The notes: generated by a model from the letters alone, not told the origin. Counted from the first letter of the stretch, positions 52,225-62,900 are shown. The stretch is DNA of 64,000 nucleotides from Bacteroidales bacterium (GCA_016926235.1 JAFGOZ010000071.1:1-64000), one strand, 5' to 3'. Program-made: numbers and translations.

Positions 52225-54000
52225 ATGGAAAAGAATACATTGTTGACAAGATTTTTGGCCTGGAGGGCGAGAAATATCAAACACAAGAATTTTGTGCTGA
52301 TCGTGAGTTTTTTTATTGGGATAATAAGTGGATTAGCTGCAGTATTACTAAAAAACGTAGTTCATTATACTGGTGAATTTCTAACACATCGACTTCATAT
52401 CGAAAATGTAAATTTATTATATCTTATTTTACCGATTATTGGTATTACTCTTACCATGTTATTTGTCAGACTTTATGTAAAAGATAATATAGGACACGGT
52501 GTAACGCGCATTCTATATGCCATATCCCGGAATAGCAGCCAGATAAAATCGCACAACACATACACCTCCATGATTGCCAGTACTTTAACCGTTGGATTTG
52601 GGGGGTCTGTTGGTCTTGAAGCACCTATCGTACTTACAGGTTCTGCCATAGGATCAAATTTTGGGAAGCTTTTCAGGATGAATTACAAAACAACAACCCT
52701 GCTCATTGGTTGTGGCGCAGCAGGTGCTATTGCAGGTATTTTTAAAGCCCCAATCGCCGCTTTTATTTTTGCCCTGGAAGTATTGATGCTGGATCTAACC
52801 ATGTCATCCATTGTACCACTGCTTATTTCATCGGTTACAGCAGCAACCGTTTCGTACTTTTTACTCGGCCAGAAAGTTGTCTTTTCTTTCACAGTAATGG
52901 ATCCCCTGGCAATAAACAATCTGCCATACTATATAATTTTGGGTATTATATGCGGATTGGTATCGGTTTATTTTACAAGGGGTACTATTTTTGTTGAATC
53001 TTTTTTCAGCAAAATTAAAAAACCTCTTACAAAACTATTAATAGGAGGTATTACGCTCAGCCTGTTAATTTTTTTGTTACCCCCTCTGTATGGAGAAGGT
53101 TATGATTCTTTAAAAGAAATACTCGGGGGTAATGCTGCGAATCTTACTAATGGAAGTTTATTTTATGAATGGAGGGATAACCAGCTCATTTTTCTGGGAT
53201 TTTTAGCTGCCCTTATATTTTTAAAAGTAATAGCCATGGCAGTGACCACTGCTAGTGGCGGTGTGGGCGGCATTTTCGCCCCTACCTTGTATACCGGAGG
53301 AATTATCGGGTATTTTGTAGCAAAGATCCTGAACAATTTCAATATTATTTCTGTTTCGGAAAGAAATTTCGCCCTGGTAGGCATGGCAGGACTGATGGCC
53401 GGAGTGATGCATGCCCCATTAACTTCAATTTTTTTAATCGCTGAAATAACTGGTGGTTATAACTTATTCATTCCACTTATTGTTTGTTCCACAATTGCCT
53501 ATCTTACTATCATGTATTTTGAACCTCATTCCATATACACACACCGGCTTGCAAAAAGAGGCGAACTCATCACACATCATAAGGATAAGGCCGTATTGAC
53601 CATGATGAAATTAGATAAAGTAGTAGAGAAAGATTTTTCGACTATCCATCCTGAGGCAACTCTGGGGGAATTGGTAAAAGTTATATCAAAATCTAAAAGG
53701 AATGTATTTCCTGTTGTTGATAAAGATGACCTCCTTTTAGGTATAGTAATGCTGGACAATATAAGGGATGTGGTATTTAATCATGAATTATATAATACAA
53801 CTTATGTTACCAGTCTTATGGTAATACCTCCTGCATTTGTATCAATTAATGATCCTATGGAAAGAGTTATGGAAAAATTTGAAAAATCAAGTGCCTGGAA
53901 TTTGCCGGTTGTTGATAAAGGAAAATATATTGGATTCGTATCAAGATCAAAGATATTCTCTTCTTATCGCAAATTACTTGTTGAGTTCACCGACGAATAA
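52225..54000 (+). CDS. ClC-type chloride channel/transporter with CBS pair (second copy)
   Basis: This 591-residue paralogue of the ClC protein at 7835-9604 shares the same layout. ClC landmarks are GFGGSVGLEAPIV (gating Glu kept, but Ala where GxEGP has Gly), ASGGVGGIFAPTLYTGG, and MAGLMAGVMHAPLTSIFLIAEITGGY. Two CBS domains follow from about residue 455 (VISKSKRNVFPVVD; SSAWNLPVVDKG). An upstream in-frame ATG at 52069 would add 52 residues drawn from the repeat element, so the ATG at 52225 is preferred. The two copies differ in the GxEGP loop and may differ in coupling or ion choice. It is divergent from the transketolase unit. Confidence 0.9.
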   Translation: MEKNTLLTRFLAWRARNIKHKNFVLIVSFFIGIISGLAAVLLKNVVHYTGEFLTHRLHIENVNLLYLILPIIGITLTMLFVRLYVKDNIGHGVTRILYAISRNSSQIKSHNTYTSMIASTLTVGFGGSVGLEAPIVLTGSAIGSNFGKLFRMNYKTTTLLIGCGAAGAIAGIFKAPIAAFIFALEVLMLDLTMSSIVPLLISSVTAATVSYFLLGQKVVFSFTVMDPLAINNLPYYIILGIICGLVSVYFTRGTIFVESFFSKIKKPLTKLLIGGITLSLLIFLLPPLYGEGYDSLKEILGGNAANLTNGSLFYEWRDNQLIFLGFLAALIFLKVIAMAVTTASGGVGGIFAPTLYTGGIIGYFVAKILNNFNIISVSERNFALVGMAGLMAGVMHAPLTSIFLIAEITGGYNLFIPLIVCSTIAYLTIMYFEPHSIYTHRLAKRGELITHHKDKAVLTMMKLDKVVEKDFSTIHPEATLGELVKVISKSKRNVFPVVDKDDLLLGIVMLDNIRDVVFNHELYNTTYVTSLMVIPPAFVSINDPMERVMEKFEKSSAWNLPVVDKGKYIGFVSRSKIFSSYRKLLVEFTDE

Positions 54001-54005
54001 AAAAA

Positions 54006-54027
54006 GGGCTCCCCTTATGGAAAGCCC
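54006..54027. terminator. Possible terminator hairpin between convergent genes
   Basis: GGGCT (54006-54010) and AGCCC (54023-54027) pair, with CCCC/GG contacts possible inside, flanked by A-rich sequence on the left and T-rich sequence on the right. It starts 5 nt after the ClC stop, with the convergent membrane-protein stop at 54051. Confidence 0.4.
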
Positions 54028-54050
54028 CTGTTTATCTTTTAAGAATAAAT

Positions 54051-54452
54051 CTAGCTCATTGCTTTTAAATTCAAACCGTACAATACGATAAAAGCAGCCA
54101 TAATTATTAATCCAACAATATTAAAAGGCATGCCCAACCATACTATTGGTAAAATAAATCCAATAATCTTAGCAGCTGTGTACAAGTAGAATCCTAATTT
54201 TTTTAGTTTCCACATTTGAATAGCACCAAAAAGCAGTACAACAGACAAAACAAGGCTAACAATACTGTAACTCATCATACCACCGCCACCACCAAAGCCT
54301 GGTATTCTGCCAAGAAATGATAGCACACTACCAGCTCCAATGATTAAAAGCAGGCCAAATAAGATGCCTAAACCGCTTCCAATAAAGGTTAATATACACA
54401 ACACCGTAAGAAGACCTGGTCTTTTTTGTCCTTCAGTTTTTTGTTCTTCCAT
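54051..54452 (-). CDS. Small membrane protein, paralogue A (133 aa)
   Basis: This protein starts with a charged tail (EEQKTEGQKRP) followed by about four hydrophobic segments: LLTVLCILTFIGSGLGILFG, a second after a Gly-rich turn (PGFGGGGGMM), LVLSVVLLFGAIQMWKLKK, and a C-terminal pair. The motif RPGLLTVLCI and the QMWKLKKLGFYLY segment recur almost exactly in the next gene. The family is a common Bacteroidota membrane protein of unknown function; I can say no more than that it lies in the inner membrane. Confidence 0.65.
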   Translation of the reverse strand: MEEQKTEGQKRPGLLTVLCILTFIGSGLGILFGLLLIIGAGSVLSFLGRIPGFGGGGGMMSYSIVSLVLSVVLLFGAIQMWKLKKLGFYLYTAAKIIGFILPIVWLGMPFNIVGLIIMAAFIVLYGLNLKAMS

Positions 54453-54591
54453 AGTTTTAATTTTTAGTTAATACTTAAGGTTTATTTTTTAAATATAATG
54501 AAGTTTTTCATTATCTCAAATAGCAAATGACAATTTATATCGCATTATTCATCGTCATTTAAAAGTAAATATATAAAATTTTAGAATATAA

Positions 54592-55065
54592 TCAAGTTAA
54601 ATATTTAAGGTTTGTTGCATATAATATAATAAAAATCATAGCAAAGAATCCACTAATAATAGCAATAATTCCTGTTATTGAATTCATTCCCAGAAATATA
54701 ATAGGAATACAAACAATAAAAAATTTTGCAATTAAATATAAATAAAATCCGGTTCCTTTTAATTGCCACATTAGCAAAACACCTATCAGGGCAATAATGG
54801 ATAGTAAAATAGTTGCAAGTTGCATATTAAATGCTTCTTCGATAACTTTTCCCAGGAAAGAACCAATATCCTTTATGCTTTTAAAAGCAGAACTTGATGG
54901 TGTATTGGCTGCGTAATCGGAAATTTTCTTGAAAAGAGGTGTTAATGATCGCGTAAAATTAGAAGCAAGCAGACCAATTAGTCCGTTTAAAATAGACCAA
55001 CCAAGTCCAATATAACTGATAATACATAACACTGTAAGTAATACAGGCCTCCTTTTTTGTTCCAT
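54592..55065 (-). CDS. Small membrane protein, paralogue B (157 aa)
   Basis: This tandem paralogue of the preceding entry starts MEQKRRPVLLTVLCIISYIGLGWSI and keeps LLMWQLKGTGFYLYLIAKF in the second half. It is ~24 residues longer because of a hydrophilic loop (LFKKISDYAANTPSSSAFK, about residues 44-62) between the first and second segments. Four membrane spans are likely. The 139-nt gap between the two genes is AT-rich and shows no clear element, so each may have its own promoter. Function unknown. Confidence 0.65.
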   Translation of the reverse strand: MEQKRRPVLLTVLCIISYIGLGWSILNGLIGLLASNFTRSLTPLFKKISDYAANTPSSSAFKSIKDIGSFLGKVIEEAFNMQLATILLSIIALIGVLLMWQLKGTGFYLYLIAKFFIVCIPIIFLGMNSITGIIAIISGFFAMIFIILYATNLKYLT

Positions 55066-55241
55066 TTAGTAATGGTTAACAAAATTTTGAATAAAAGTAA
55101 ATATTTATTTTAAAAACCCTAAATGTTTTGACTATTAATTATTAACTATCTTATTTGATGATATCAATCATTCAAAATGCCTTTACTTTTTGTATTTTTT
55201 TTCTTATATTTAAAGCAAGATTCAACAAAAAACAAAAAGAC

Positions 55242-55649
55242 ATGAACAGTACTTATAATTGGAAAGGCAGAAAAGTATTGGTTGTTGAAGATGATAAAGA
55301 AAGCCAGGTTTACTACAGGGAATTGATACGTAAAAACGATGCTGAGGTAATTGTGGCCGGCAATGGAGAGAAAGCACTGAAGTATATACAAGAAGATGAA
55401 GATATTAGTCTGGTTTTATTGGACATAAGGCTTCCGGGAAATGATGGCTATTTTGTGTCACAACAAATTAAAAGGCTGCGTAATGACCTGCCCATAATAG
55501 CACAAACAGCTTATGCCATGCCAGGTGAAAAAAACAAAAGCATTCAGTATGGTTGTGACTATTTCCTTACAAAGCCTGTAAGAAAAGAAGAATTATACAA
55601 GGTTATAAGTAATTATCTTGATAAAAAATTCAGCACTCTTAATATGTAA
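55242..55649 (+). CDS. Single-domain response regulator (receiver only)
   Basis: This 135-residue CheY-like receiver has acidic pocket VVEDDKES (residues 14-21), the phospho-acceptor Asp61 in LVLLDIRLPG, the switch Thr in QTAYAMPGE, and the invariant Lys in FLTKPVRKEEL. There is no output domain. The frame is open further upstream to 55155, but that stretch encodes an odd hydrophobic leader; the ATG at 55242 begins just before the receiver. It has no adjacent kinase; the orphan histidine kinase at 27871 is a possible partner. Single receivers usually act in phosphorelays or by protein binding. Confidence 0.87.
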   Translation: MNSTYNWKGRKVLVVEDDKESQVYYRELIRKNDAEVIVAGNGEKALKYIQEDEDISLVLLDIRLPGNDGYFVSQQIKRLRNDLPIIAQTAYAMPGEKNKSIQYGCDYFLTKPVRKEELYKVISNYLDKKFSTLNM

Positions 55650-55813
55650 AGTACATAGCTTATATTCGTATACAAAGTCAATTTCTCACTATTAGCCTTT
55701 TCCTTATTCTTACCCTTTAAACCCATTTGTGGTCGTTATTCCCATTTTATTTTATATTGTATTTAAAAATGAATGACAAAACCTAATATTACCTATAACC
55801 CTACCATATTTTA

Positions 55814-55821
55814 TATATTTG
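55814..55821 (+). promoter_or_regulatory. -7 element of the MFS gene at 55843
   Basis: TATATTTG is an exact TAnnTTTG match 21 nt before the ATG at 55843. The -33 region is not clear. Confidence 0.45.
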
Positions 55822-55842
55822 TACTAAACTTATCTCCCTACG

Positions 55843-57084
55843 ATGCCGAGAAAATTCAAGAAAGACCTGCAATACTATAAATTCTGTTCTTATGGCTTTT
55901 TAAAAAACCTTCAGTTTTTTGAACCCTTCCTGCTGTTATTTTTTCTAGAAAAAGGGATTAACTACTTCCATATTGGTATATTGTATTCTATAAGGGAAAT
56001 CATCAGAAACATTTTTGAGATACCGAGCGGGATTGCTGCTGACTTTTTTGGAAGAAGAAAAACAATGATTGCATCGTTTATTGTCTATATCATCTCTTTC
56101 ATAATTTTATATTTATCATTCAACTATGCTATGCTTATTTGCGGAATAGCTCTTTTTGCTGTTGCCGATGCTTTCAGGACAGGAACGCATAAAGCAATGA
56201 TTTTCGAATACCTTAAAATAAAAGGTTGGGAAGATCAAAAAGTATATTATTACGGACATACGCGATCATACTCACAACTTGGATCTGCCTTTTCTGCTAT
56301 CATTGCAGCTGGTCTTGTCTTTTATACAAAAAGTTATGCTTCAATATTCCTGTATTCAACCATACCTTATATACTGGACTTACTTCTCATGATATCTTAT
56401 CCAAAAGAACTGGATGGCGATATTATACATGAAAAGAACAAGCTTTTTAAAACCTTTAAATTAACATTGAAAGATTTCATTCTATCATTCCAAAATAAGC
56501 GAATACTGAAAACAATGGCAAGCATCTCTCTTTTCAGTTCCTATTACAAAGTAGTAAAAGATTACCTTCAACCTATTATTCAAACCCTTGTTTTGAGTTT
56601 ACCCATCTTGGTATCATACGAATTAAATCAACGAAGTGCTTTGGTAATTGGTATGATATACTTTATCATATTTCTGCTTACCACTGTAGCAGCCAGGTCA
56701 GCGGGAAAAATCAGTGAAAAGTTCAGCCACTTGGGCAGAGCACTTAATATTAGTCTTTTAACAGGATTTTCAATTGGGATTGTTAGTAGTTTACTTTACA
56801 TTGGTAGTTTCACCTTACTTGCTATTATAATTTTTATTGGAATATACATGGTTGAAAATATTCGTAAACCTATGGGAATTGCCTACATCACAGAAGAACT
56901 TAACAGCAACATTCTGGCGTCTGTGCTTTCAGCCCAATCGCAAGCAGATACTTTAATAGCTGCATTATTAGCCCCGGTATTTGGTCTGGTTGCCGATTGG
57001 TTAGGTTTGGCATATGCCTTACTCATTATTTCGATCTGTCTGATCGGATTAATACCATTGATAAAGCTTAATAAAAAAAAATAA
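55843..57084 (+). CDS. MFS permease
   Basis: This 413-residue major facilitator superfamily protein starts YGFLKNLQFFEPFLLLFFLEKG, typical of permeases that begin with a short cytosolic basic tail. The loop 2-3 signature region is GIAADFFGRRKTMIASF, and DAFRTGTHKAMIFEYL follows. That segment recurs in a branch of Bacteroidota and Gram-positive MFS proteins of unknown substrate. The central cytosolic loop is short and twelve segments fit the hydrophobicity. It stands alone and converges on the TlpA-like gene (10 nt between stops). Confidence 0.8.
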   Translation: MPRKFKKDLQYYKFCSYGFLKNLQFFEPFLLLFFLEKGINYFHIGILYSIREIIRNIFEIPSGIAADFFGRRKTMIASFIVYIISFIILYLSFNYAMLICGIALFAVADAFRTGTHKAMIFEYLKIKGWEDQKVYYYGHTRSYSQLGSAFSAIIAAGLVFYTKSYASIFLYSTIPYILDLLLMISYPKELDGDIIHEKNKLFKTFKLTLKDFILSFQNKRILKTMASISLFSSYYKVVKDYLQPIIQTLVLSLPILVSYELNQRSALVIGMIYFIIFLLTTVAARSAGKISEKFSHLGRALNISLLTGFSIGIVSSLLYIGSFTLLAIIIFIGIYMVENIRKPMGIAYITEELNSNILASVLSAQSQADTLIAALLAPVFGLVADWLGLAYALLIISICLIGLIPLIKLNKKK

Positions 57085-57094
57085 AACTTCGATA

Positions 57095-58189
57095 CTAATT
57101 GTGGTTTAACATTTCGTCCAACTTTTTTTCCAGTGCTTCACCCCTTAGTCCCTTTGCAATAATTTTACCTTCCGTATCAAGCAGGACTGTATAGGGTATA
57201 GAACTCACTTTATAAGCTTTCGCAGCTTCAGAATTCCAATATTTCAAGTCGCTAACATGTACCCATGACATACGATCACTGGCGATAGTAGCAACCCACT
57301 TATCCTTACTATTATCAAGTGAAACTCCATAAATTTCAAAACCTTTTTCCTTATAATCTTTATAGATTCTAACCATGTTAGGGTTCTCTCTCCTGCATGG
57401 GCCACACCATGATGCCCAAAAATCAATTAAAACAACCTTCCCCCTAAATGCAGACAGACTGATCATCTCTCCTTCAGGGTTTGGTAAAGATATTTCAGGT
57501 GCTTCGGTACCTACAGCAAGAAAACTTTCTGCGTTAACACGCTTTTCAAAGTCTAAAACATAAATATTGTCAGGATATTGTTCTAATAAAGAAGTACTAA
57601 GCATTTTAAATAATTCGTACTCATCGGGAAGTTTAAAATTATCTATAAACAATAGTGATGCAAGTGAACTTTTATTATTGTTTATTAAATCCCGAACAAA
57701 ATTATCCTTTTCAACCACCAATATCTGATATTTTTTTATCTGCTCATTCATTTTCTCAGTTTCACTGTTTGCCTTATACTCTGAAATTAAAGTATTTATA
57801 CTATCAAGTTGTTTTATATATTTATTAAAATCAATCAATGCGTTGTATACAAGCTTTGTATCTTCCGAACCTTCCACTTTCACTTTATTATAAATGTCAG
57901 TAGCATCTATTTCAAGATGTATTTTATCTCCGGGATGAATAATGACAATCAGTGATTTTTGCCCAACAGTCAAATAGTAATATCCTGGATAAGGCATATC
58001 GGAATTTATCGAAAAAAGCCCCTCATTAGTAACTTTGGTTTTTATAGCAGGTTGTTTTTTTGCCGCATCAATAAAGTCAACAGAAGTAATATCACCATTT
58101 GTAATCTTTCCTGTAAGGGTGAAAGTATCCTGTGCTTTCAGACATAAAAATGATACAAAAAAACTAAATATAATAAGGATTTTTTTCAT
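57095..58189 (-). CDS. TlpA-like thioredoxin-fold protein with DUF4369 domain
   Basis: This 364-residue exported thiol-disulfide protein has a signal peptide at residues 1-18 (cleavage near KAQ). A DUF4369-type beta domain covers about residues 20-115 (FTLTGKITNGDI; HPGDKIHLEIDATD), followed by a helical linker. A TlpA/AhpC-TSA thioredoxin domain from about 225 carries the active site DFWASWCGPCRRENPNM. A cis-Pro is in SSIPYTVLLDTEGKI. Relatives act as periplasmic or membrane-anchored disulfide reductases in Bacteroidota. An upstream in-frame Met at 58213 is less likely because it puts basic residues before the signal peptide. It is followed in the leftward direction by the convergent MFS gene. 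Confidence 0.88.
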   Translation of the reverse strand: MKKILIIFSFFVSFLCLKAQDTFTLTGKITNGDITSVDFIDAAKKQPAIKTKVTNEGLFSINSDMPYPGYYYLTVGQKSLIVIIHPGDKIHLEIDATDIYNKVKVEGSEDTKLVYNALIDFNKYIKQLDSINTLISEYKANSETEKMNEQIKKYQILVVEKDNFVRDLINNNKSSLASLLFIDNFKLPDEYELFKMLSTSLLEQYPDNIYVLDFEKRVNAESFLAVGTEAPEISLPNPEGEMISLSAFRGKVVLIDFWASWCGPCRRENPNMVRIYKDYKEKGFEIYGVSLDNSKDKWVATIASDRMSWVHVSDLKYWNSEAAKAYKVSSIPYTVLLDTEGKIIAKGLRGEALEKKLDEMLNHN

Positions 58190-58235
58190 TCTTCGCTTAA
58201 ATATAATGGTCAAAAATTCTGAAGAGGTTAAGCGG

Positions 58236-58613
58236 TTATTTTACTTCTATGAAATTGATATCAATTTCAAGAATAGAAGCATAGTATTCGCCCCTCTCCA
58301 GTATATCATCGTCACCCTCTTCGTAGTACCAGTTGATTTTTATTTCATTTCCTTTATCAGCAGCTACTTTTAATTCTCTAAGTACTTGAAGTATATATTT
58401 GGATGAGCCGCTATTGAAATATTCCAGGTCAATATCAACTATAGTAGTAGGTGACAGGTTGTTGCAATAGTCATAAATCCATAATAATAACGTATTATAA
58501 AATTTTGAAGGATCCTCAGGTATTGATCTTCCACTAATTTTTAACTTACCATCAGATAAAAATTGAATTTCTGGTGTCTTTTTGGTACCTTCTATTACTA
58601 AATTTTCCATCAT
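58236..58613 (-). CDS. SiaC-family regulatory phosphoprotein (DUF1987)
   Basis: This 125-residue protein of the DUF1987/SiaC group has TPEIQFLSDGKLKISGRSIPEDP at the N-terminus. The phospho-acceptor region LEYFNSGSSKYILQVL is near residue 65; in Pseudomonas SiaC a residue in this loop is switched by the kinase SiaB and the phosphatase SiaA. The C-terminal half has INWYYEEGDDD. No SiaA, SiaB or SiaD gene is nearby, so its partners must be elsewhere. A second Met directly follows the first. It lies 46 nt upstream of the TlpA-like gene on the same strand. Confidence 0.85.
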   Translation of the reverse strand: MMENLVIEGTKKTPEIQFLSDGKLKISGRSIPEDPSKFYNTLLLWIYDYCNNLSPTTIVDIDLEYFNSGSSKYILQVLRELKVAADKGNEIKINWYYEEGDDDILERGEYYASILEIDINFIEVK

Positions 58614-58793
58614 CCCTTACACTAAATTTTACTTTAAATATACTATTTTTTTAGTTTCAAAAAAAAAATATTATTAAAACCCTTCATTCAGTATAATTCT
58701 AATACAACAAATCTAATAATATTTGATTTAGAATGCCATTAAAAAAAGTTAATTAAAGCAACAACAAAAACAAATTTGAATTAACAAATAAGC

Positions 58794-59807
58794 TCACATC
58801 CTTGCTAGAGGAACAATTTGGTGATCTGCAAATTCTCCTGCAAGATATTTATAATACCCTGTAATAGCAATCATAGCAGCATTATCAGTAGTAAACTTCC
58901 GTTCAGGAAGAAATAAACTCCAGCCTTCTTTATGGGCCAATCTTTCAGAAGCTATCCGTAACCCCGAATTTGCAGAAACTCCCCCAGCCAATGCCACTCG
59001 TTTAATTCCTGTCTCTTTAACAGCTTTATTCAATTTTTCTAGTAAAATTTCAATTATTGTATATTGTAGAGACGCTGCAATATCTTTTAAATTTTTATTC
59101 ACAAACGAATCGTCCCCTTTTACCTTATCCCTTAAGAAATAAAGAAAAGAAGTTTTTAAACCACTAAAACTATAATCAAATCCCGGAATGCGAGGTCTGG
59201 AAAAAACATATTTATTTTCATCCCCTTCGCCGGCAAGTTTATCAATATGTGGCCCTCCAGGATAGGGTAAACCAAGCACCTTGGCGCATTTATCAAAGGC
59301 TTCACCCGCAGCATCATCAATAGTTTGACCAATAATTTCCATGTCAAGATAATCTTTTACAATAATTATCTGCGAATGTCCTCCTGATACCAGTAAACAT
59401 AAGAATGGAAATGAAGGAAGTGCTTTTTCAACCCCCATCTCTTTTAAAAAAATGGCAAGCACATGAGCCTGAAGATGATTTATGGCAATAAGAGGAATAT
59501 TCCTGGATAAAGCAAATCCTTTGGCAAAAGAAGCACCTACCAGTAATGAGCCCATTAAACCGGGCCCCCTGGTAAAGGCTACTGCATTTACCTGTTCTTT
59601 TTCTATACCGGCATTTTTAAGCGTCTGGGCAACAACAGGAATAATATTTTGCTGGTGTGCACGGGATGCAAGTTCAGGCACTACACCTCCATACTTAACA
59701 TGAACATCCTGATTAGCAATGAGATTTGACAGTAAAATACCATCTTTGATAACTGCTGCAGAAGTATCATCACATGAAGATTCTATGCCAAGAATAATTT
59801 TACTCAT
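58794..59807 (-). CDS. tsaD: tRNA N6-adenosine threonylcarbamoyltransferase
   Basis: This 337-residue universal tRNA-modification enzyme transfers the threonylcarbamoyl group to A37 of ANN-decoding tRNAs. It has ILGIESSCDDTSAAV at the N-terminus and the iron-binding histidines in NHLQAHVLA (near 113-117). FAFTRGPGLMGSLLVG precedes these, and SGGHSQIIIV follows near 144. ALAGGVSANSGLR and a final TTDNAAMIAITGYY complete the ASKHA fold. Length is normal. It is divergent from the TamB gene, with a gap of under 100 nt. Confidence 0.97.
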   Translation of the reverse strand: MSKIILGIESSCDDTSAAVIKDGILLSNLIANQDVHVKYGGVVPELASRAHQQNIIPVVAQTLKNAGIEKEQVNAVAFTRGPGLMGSLLVGASFAKGFALSRNIPLIAINHLQAHVLAIFLKEMGVEKALPSFPFLCLLVSGGHSQIIIVKDYLDMEIIGQTIDDAAGEAFDKCAKVLGLPYPGGPHIDKLAGEGDENKYVFSRPRIPGFDYSFSGLKTSFLYFLRDKVKGDDSFVNKNLKDIAASLQYTIIEILLEKLNKAVKETGIKRVALAGGVSANSGLRIASERLAHKEGWSLFLPERKFTTDNAAMIAITGYYKYLAGEFADHQIVPLARM

Positions 59808-59905
59808 TAAAACCTTAAATATTAAGTAGTTTATTAAACTTTTTTTATTTTTTTTGCGTTAGCTATTTAAAGTACAAAACTATAAAAAAAAGAAATAAAA
59901 TATTA

Positions 59906-62900
59906 TTGACTATTGCATTGGTAATCATTTTATTACCAACAGGTCTTTATTTGTCCCTCAGAAGCAATAAAGTACAAAATTATTTAGGTGAAAAGATTTT
60001 TAACTCGCTTTCAAAAAAAACAGAACATAATTTCTCTTTTAGGAAATTAAAAATAGGATTGTTTACTAAGGTGGTAGTTTATGACCTGTTAATAAATGAT
60101 CAGTCTCATGACACATTGTTTTTCATGCCTAAAGTACAAGTAAATTTACGCCAGTTTAACCGTCAGGACCGTATTTTGCATTTCTCAAAAGTATATATTG
60201 ATAATGCCTGTATTAAATTTCATGAAGATTCATTGCAAGTACTCAATATTACTACTTTCTTAAACTCTTTAAAAAAGGATAAAGCAGATACAACCAAGAA
60301 AAAGTGGAATTTATATATATCAAATCTTCAAATAAATAATTCAAGCTTTGAAATAAAAAAATACAAGTCAGAAGAAAAAGCAGGATTAAACTTTTCAGAC
60401 CTGCAGCTTCATGACTTCAATCTTAAAGCAAAAGGATTCCAGATGGAGGAAGATTCAATAAGTATGTTTATTAATGCCTTATCCTTTGCTGACAAAAGTG
60501 GCTTTACTCTGGACAATTTTTCCGCTTATACAGGAGTTTCACAGTATGGGATATGTTTTCAAAAAGGAGTTTTAATGACACCTGAGCACACCATGTTGTC
60601 ATTCGAAGATATTTCGCTTCTTTTCTCTAACTTTAAAGATTTATCCAAAGGGAACTTTTCCAAAAATGTTAAGATTAAAACACTCTTCAATCCTTCAAGT
60701 ATAAGTTATACCGACTTGTGGTATTTTTCAGATAAAATTCCAAGAAAACAAGACCTCGTTACCTTTTCAGGAAATATATATGGCAGATTAAATAGTCTCA
60801 AACTAAGAGATATGGCTATAACAATGGGAACACATACCACATTTAAAGGGAAAATAGACATGGATGGGCTCCCGGATGCAAAAAACACTTTCTTATTTAT
60901 TGATATCGATCATTTTGCCACTACAATGGCCGATATTAATACTATTTTACTACAAAACAAACCCGGGCATTCAGAATTACCTCCTACCCTTTATGAGTCC
61001 GGCCTTATTCAATACAAAGGAAAATTTACGGGTTTTATTGATGATTTTGTTAGCTACGGAGTTGTTTTTACAGACCTGGGCATCATATCAACCGATCTTC
61101 TAATTAAACCTGATACTGCAAGATATGTAGGATTCAAAGGAAGTATTAAAGCTTTTAACTTTGATATAGGGGCATTTACAGGAAGAACTGACAAGCTCGG
61201 CAAGATTAGCCTGGTAGCAAATATCAAAGGATCTTCTTCGCAAGAAAATAAAATATATGCTGACCTGAACGGGAAAATTATGAAATTTGAATTATTGGGT
61301 TATGCCTACAAAAACATGGAATTAAACGGTAAAATTTCGGATAAATTCTTTGATGGCTCCTTTACAATTGATGATCCAAACCTGCAGTTTGATTTTACCG
61401 GCAATATGGACTTTTCCAATAATATTCCTGTTTTCAATTTTAATGCACAGCTCGAGCACGCCAATTTATACCAGATGCACCTTATTGATGATGATTCATT
61501 ATATAACATCTCATGCAATATTACTGCGGATTTCAAAGGTTTTGATATTGACGAACTGGATGGTAAAATCACTTTACTTAATTCAACTTTTACAAAAACG
61601 GGAAAAACACTTGAAATAGATAAATTATCTATACTCGCACGACATACGGACAAAAAGGACAGGTTAGATATTTTCTCTGACTTCTTTACAGGTTATATCT
61701 CAGGCGAATATGATTTTTCAAAAATATCCCAAGCTGTATATAAATTTAAATCCAACTATCTGTCATCCCTGATTAAAGAAAAAATACAATTGCCGGATAC
61801 TATATACAACAAATTTAATTACTATTTTGAAATGGGAGAAACCCAGGCTCTGTGCGAGTTTTTCTTTCCAAGTTTTTGTATCTCCAAGGGTTCACTCATT
61901 TATGGAAACATTTGCCCATTCGAAGATGAATTTAATTTAACCTGTTTTTCTCCTGAATTAACAACAGCAAATAAACCCTGGACTAATTTCCAGCTAAGTA
62001 TTATTTCATCAGATAGTGTATTTTCTATTAATGCCGGATGTGAAAACTTTCAAATAGCACAAAACCTTAAACTTGAAAATTTCACTTTAATTTCGGATGT
62101 AATTAATAATAACATTTATTTCAATGCCAGATGGAATAATTGGGATTCATTATTAAATAAGGGGAATATAATTGCATCAGCAAAAATCAATAGCAGTATC
62201 ATTTCTTCAAAACCCAAAATTGACTTTTATCTCCAGCCATCAGAAATAATATATGGCACAACAAAATGGCAAATCCATGAGAGCAGTATAAAATATGATA
62301 GTGCATTTTTAGCTGTAAATAATATAAAACTCACAAACGAAGAACGGGAATTAATCATTAAAGGCCAACTATCAGGCAAAAGAGAGGATTTGCTATACAT
62401 TGATATTCATAATTTCAATATGGCCAGTATAAATATTTTCACTGAGCCGAAAGGTTTGTTGTTTTCAGGAAATTTGAATGGGACAGCTACAATTTCTGAG
62501 ATATTTACAAACCCGATTATTGATTCTGATTTCTTAATTGATACTTTATCCTTAAATAAAGAAAAATTTGGCGAAACAATTGTTCATACAAAGTGGGATA
62601 ATACCTTAAAACAAATCGGAATAAATACACAAATTAAAAGAGGAAATATCAATACCATTGAAATAAATGGTAATCTGGTACCTGAAACCAAAATCATGGC
62701 TTTTAATATACATTTGGATAAGCTAAAGATGAATTTATTAACACCTTATCTTTCAAGTACTTTTTCAAATATTAACGGTGTTGCCAGTGGCGATCTTTTA
62801 TTAACGGGCACAACGCACAAGCCTCAGCTAAATGGCAGCCTGGTACTTCAAAAAGCGGCATTAACAATTAATTACCTTAAAACAGATTATTACTTTGCAG

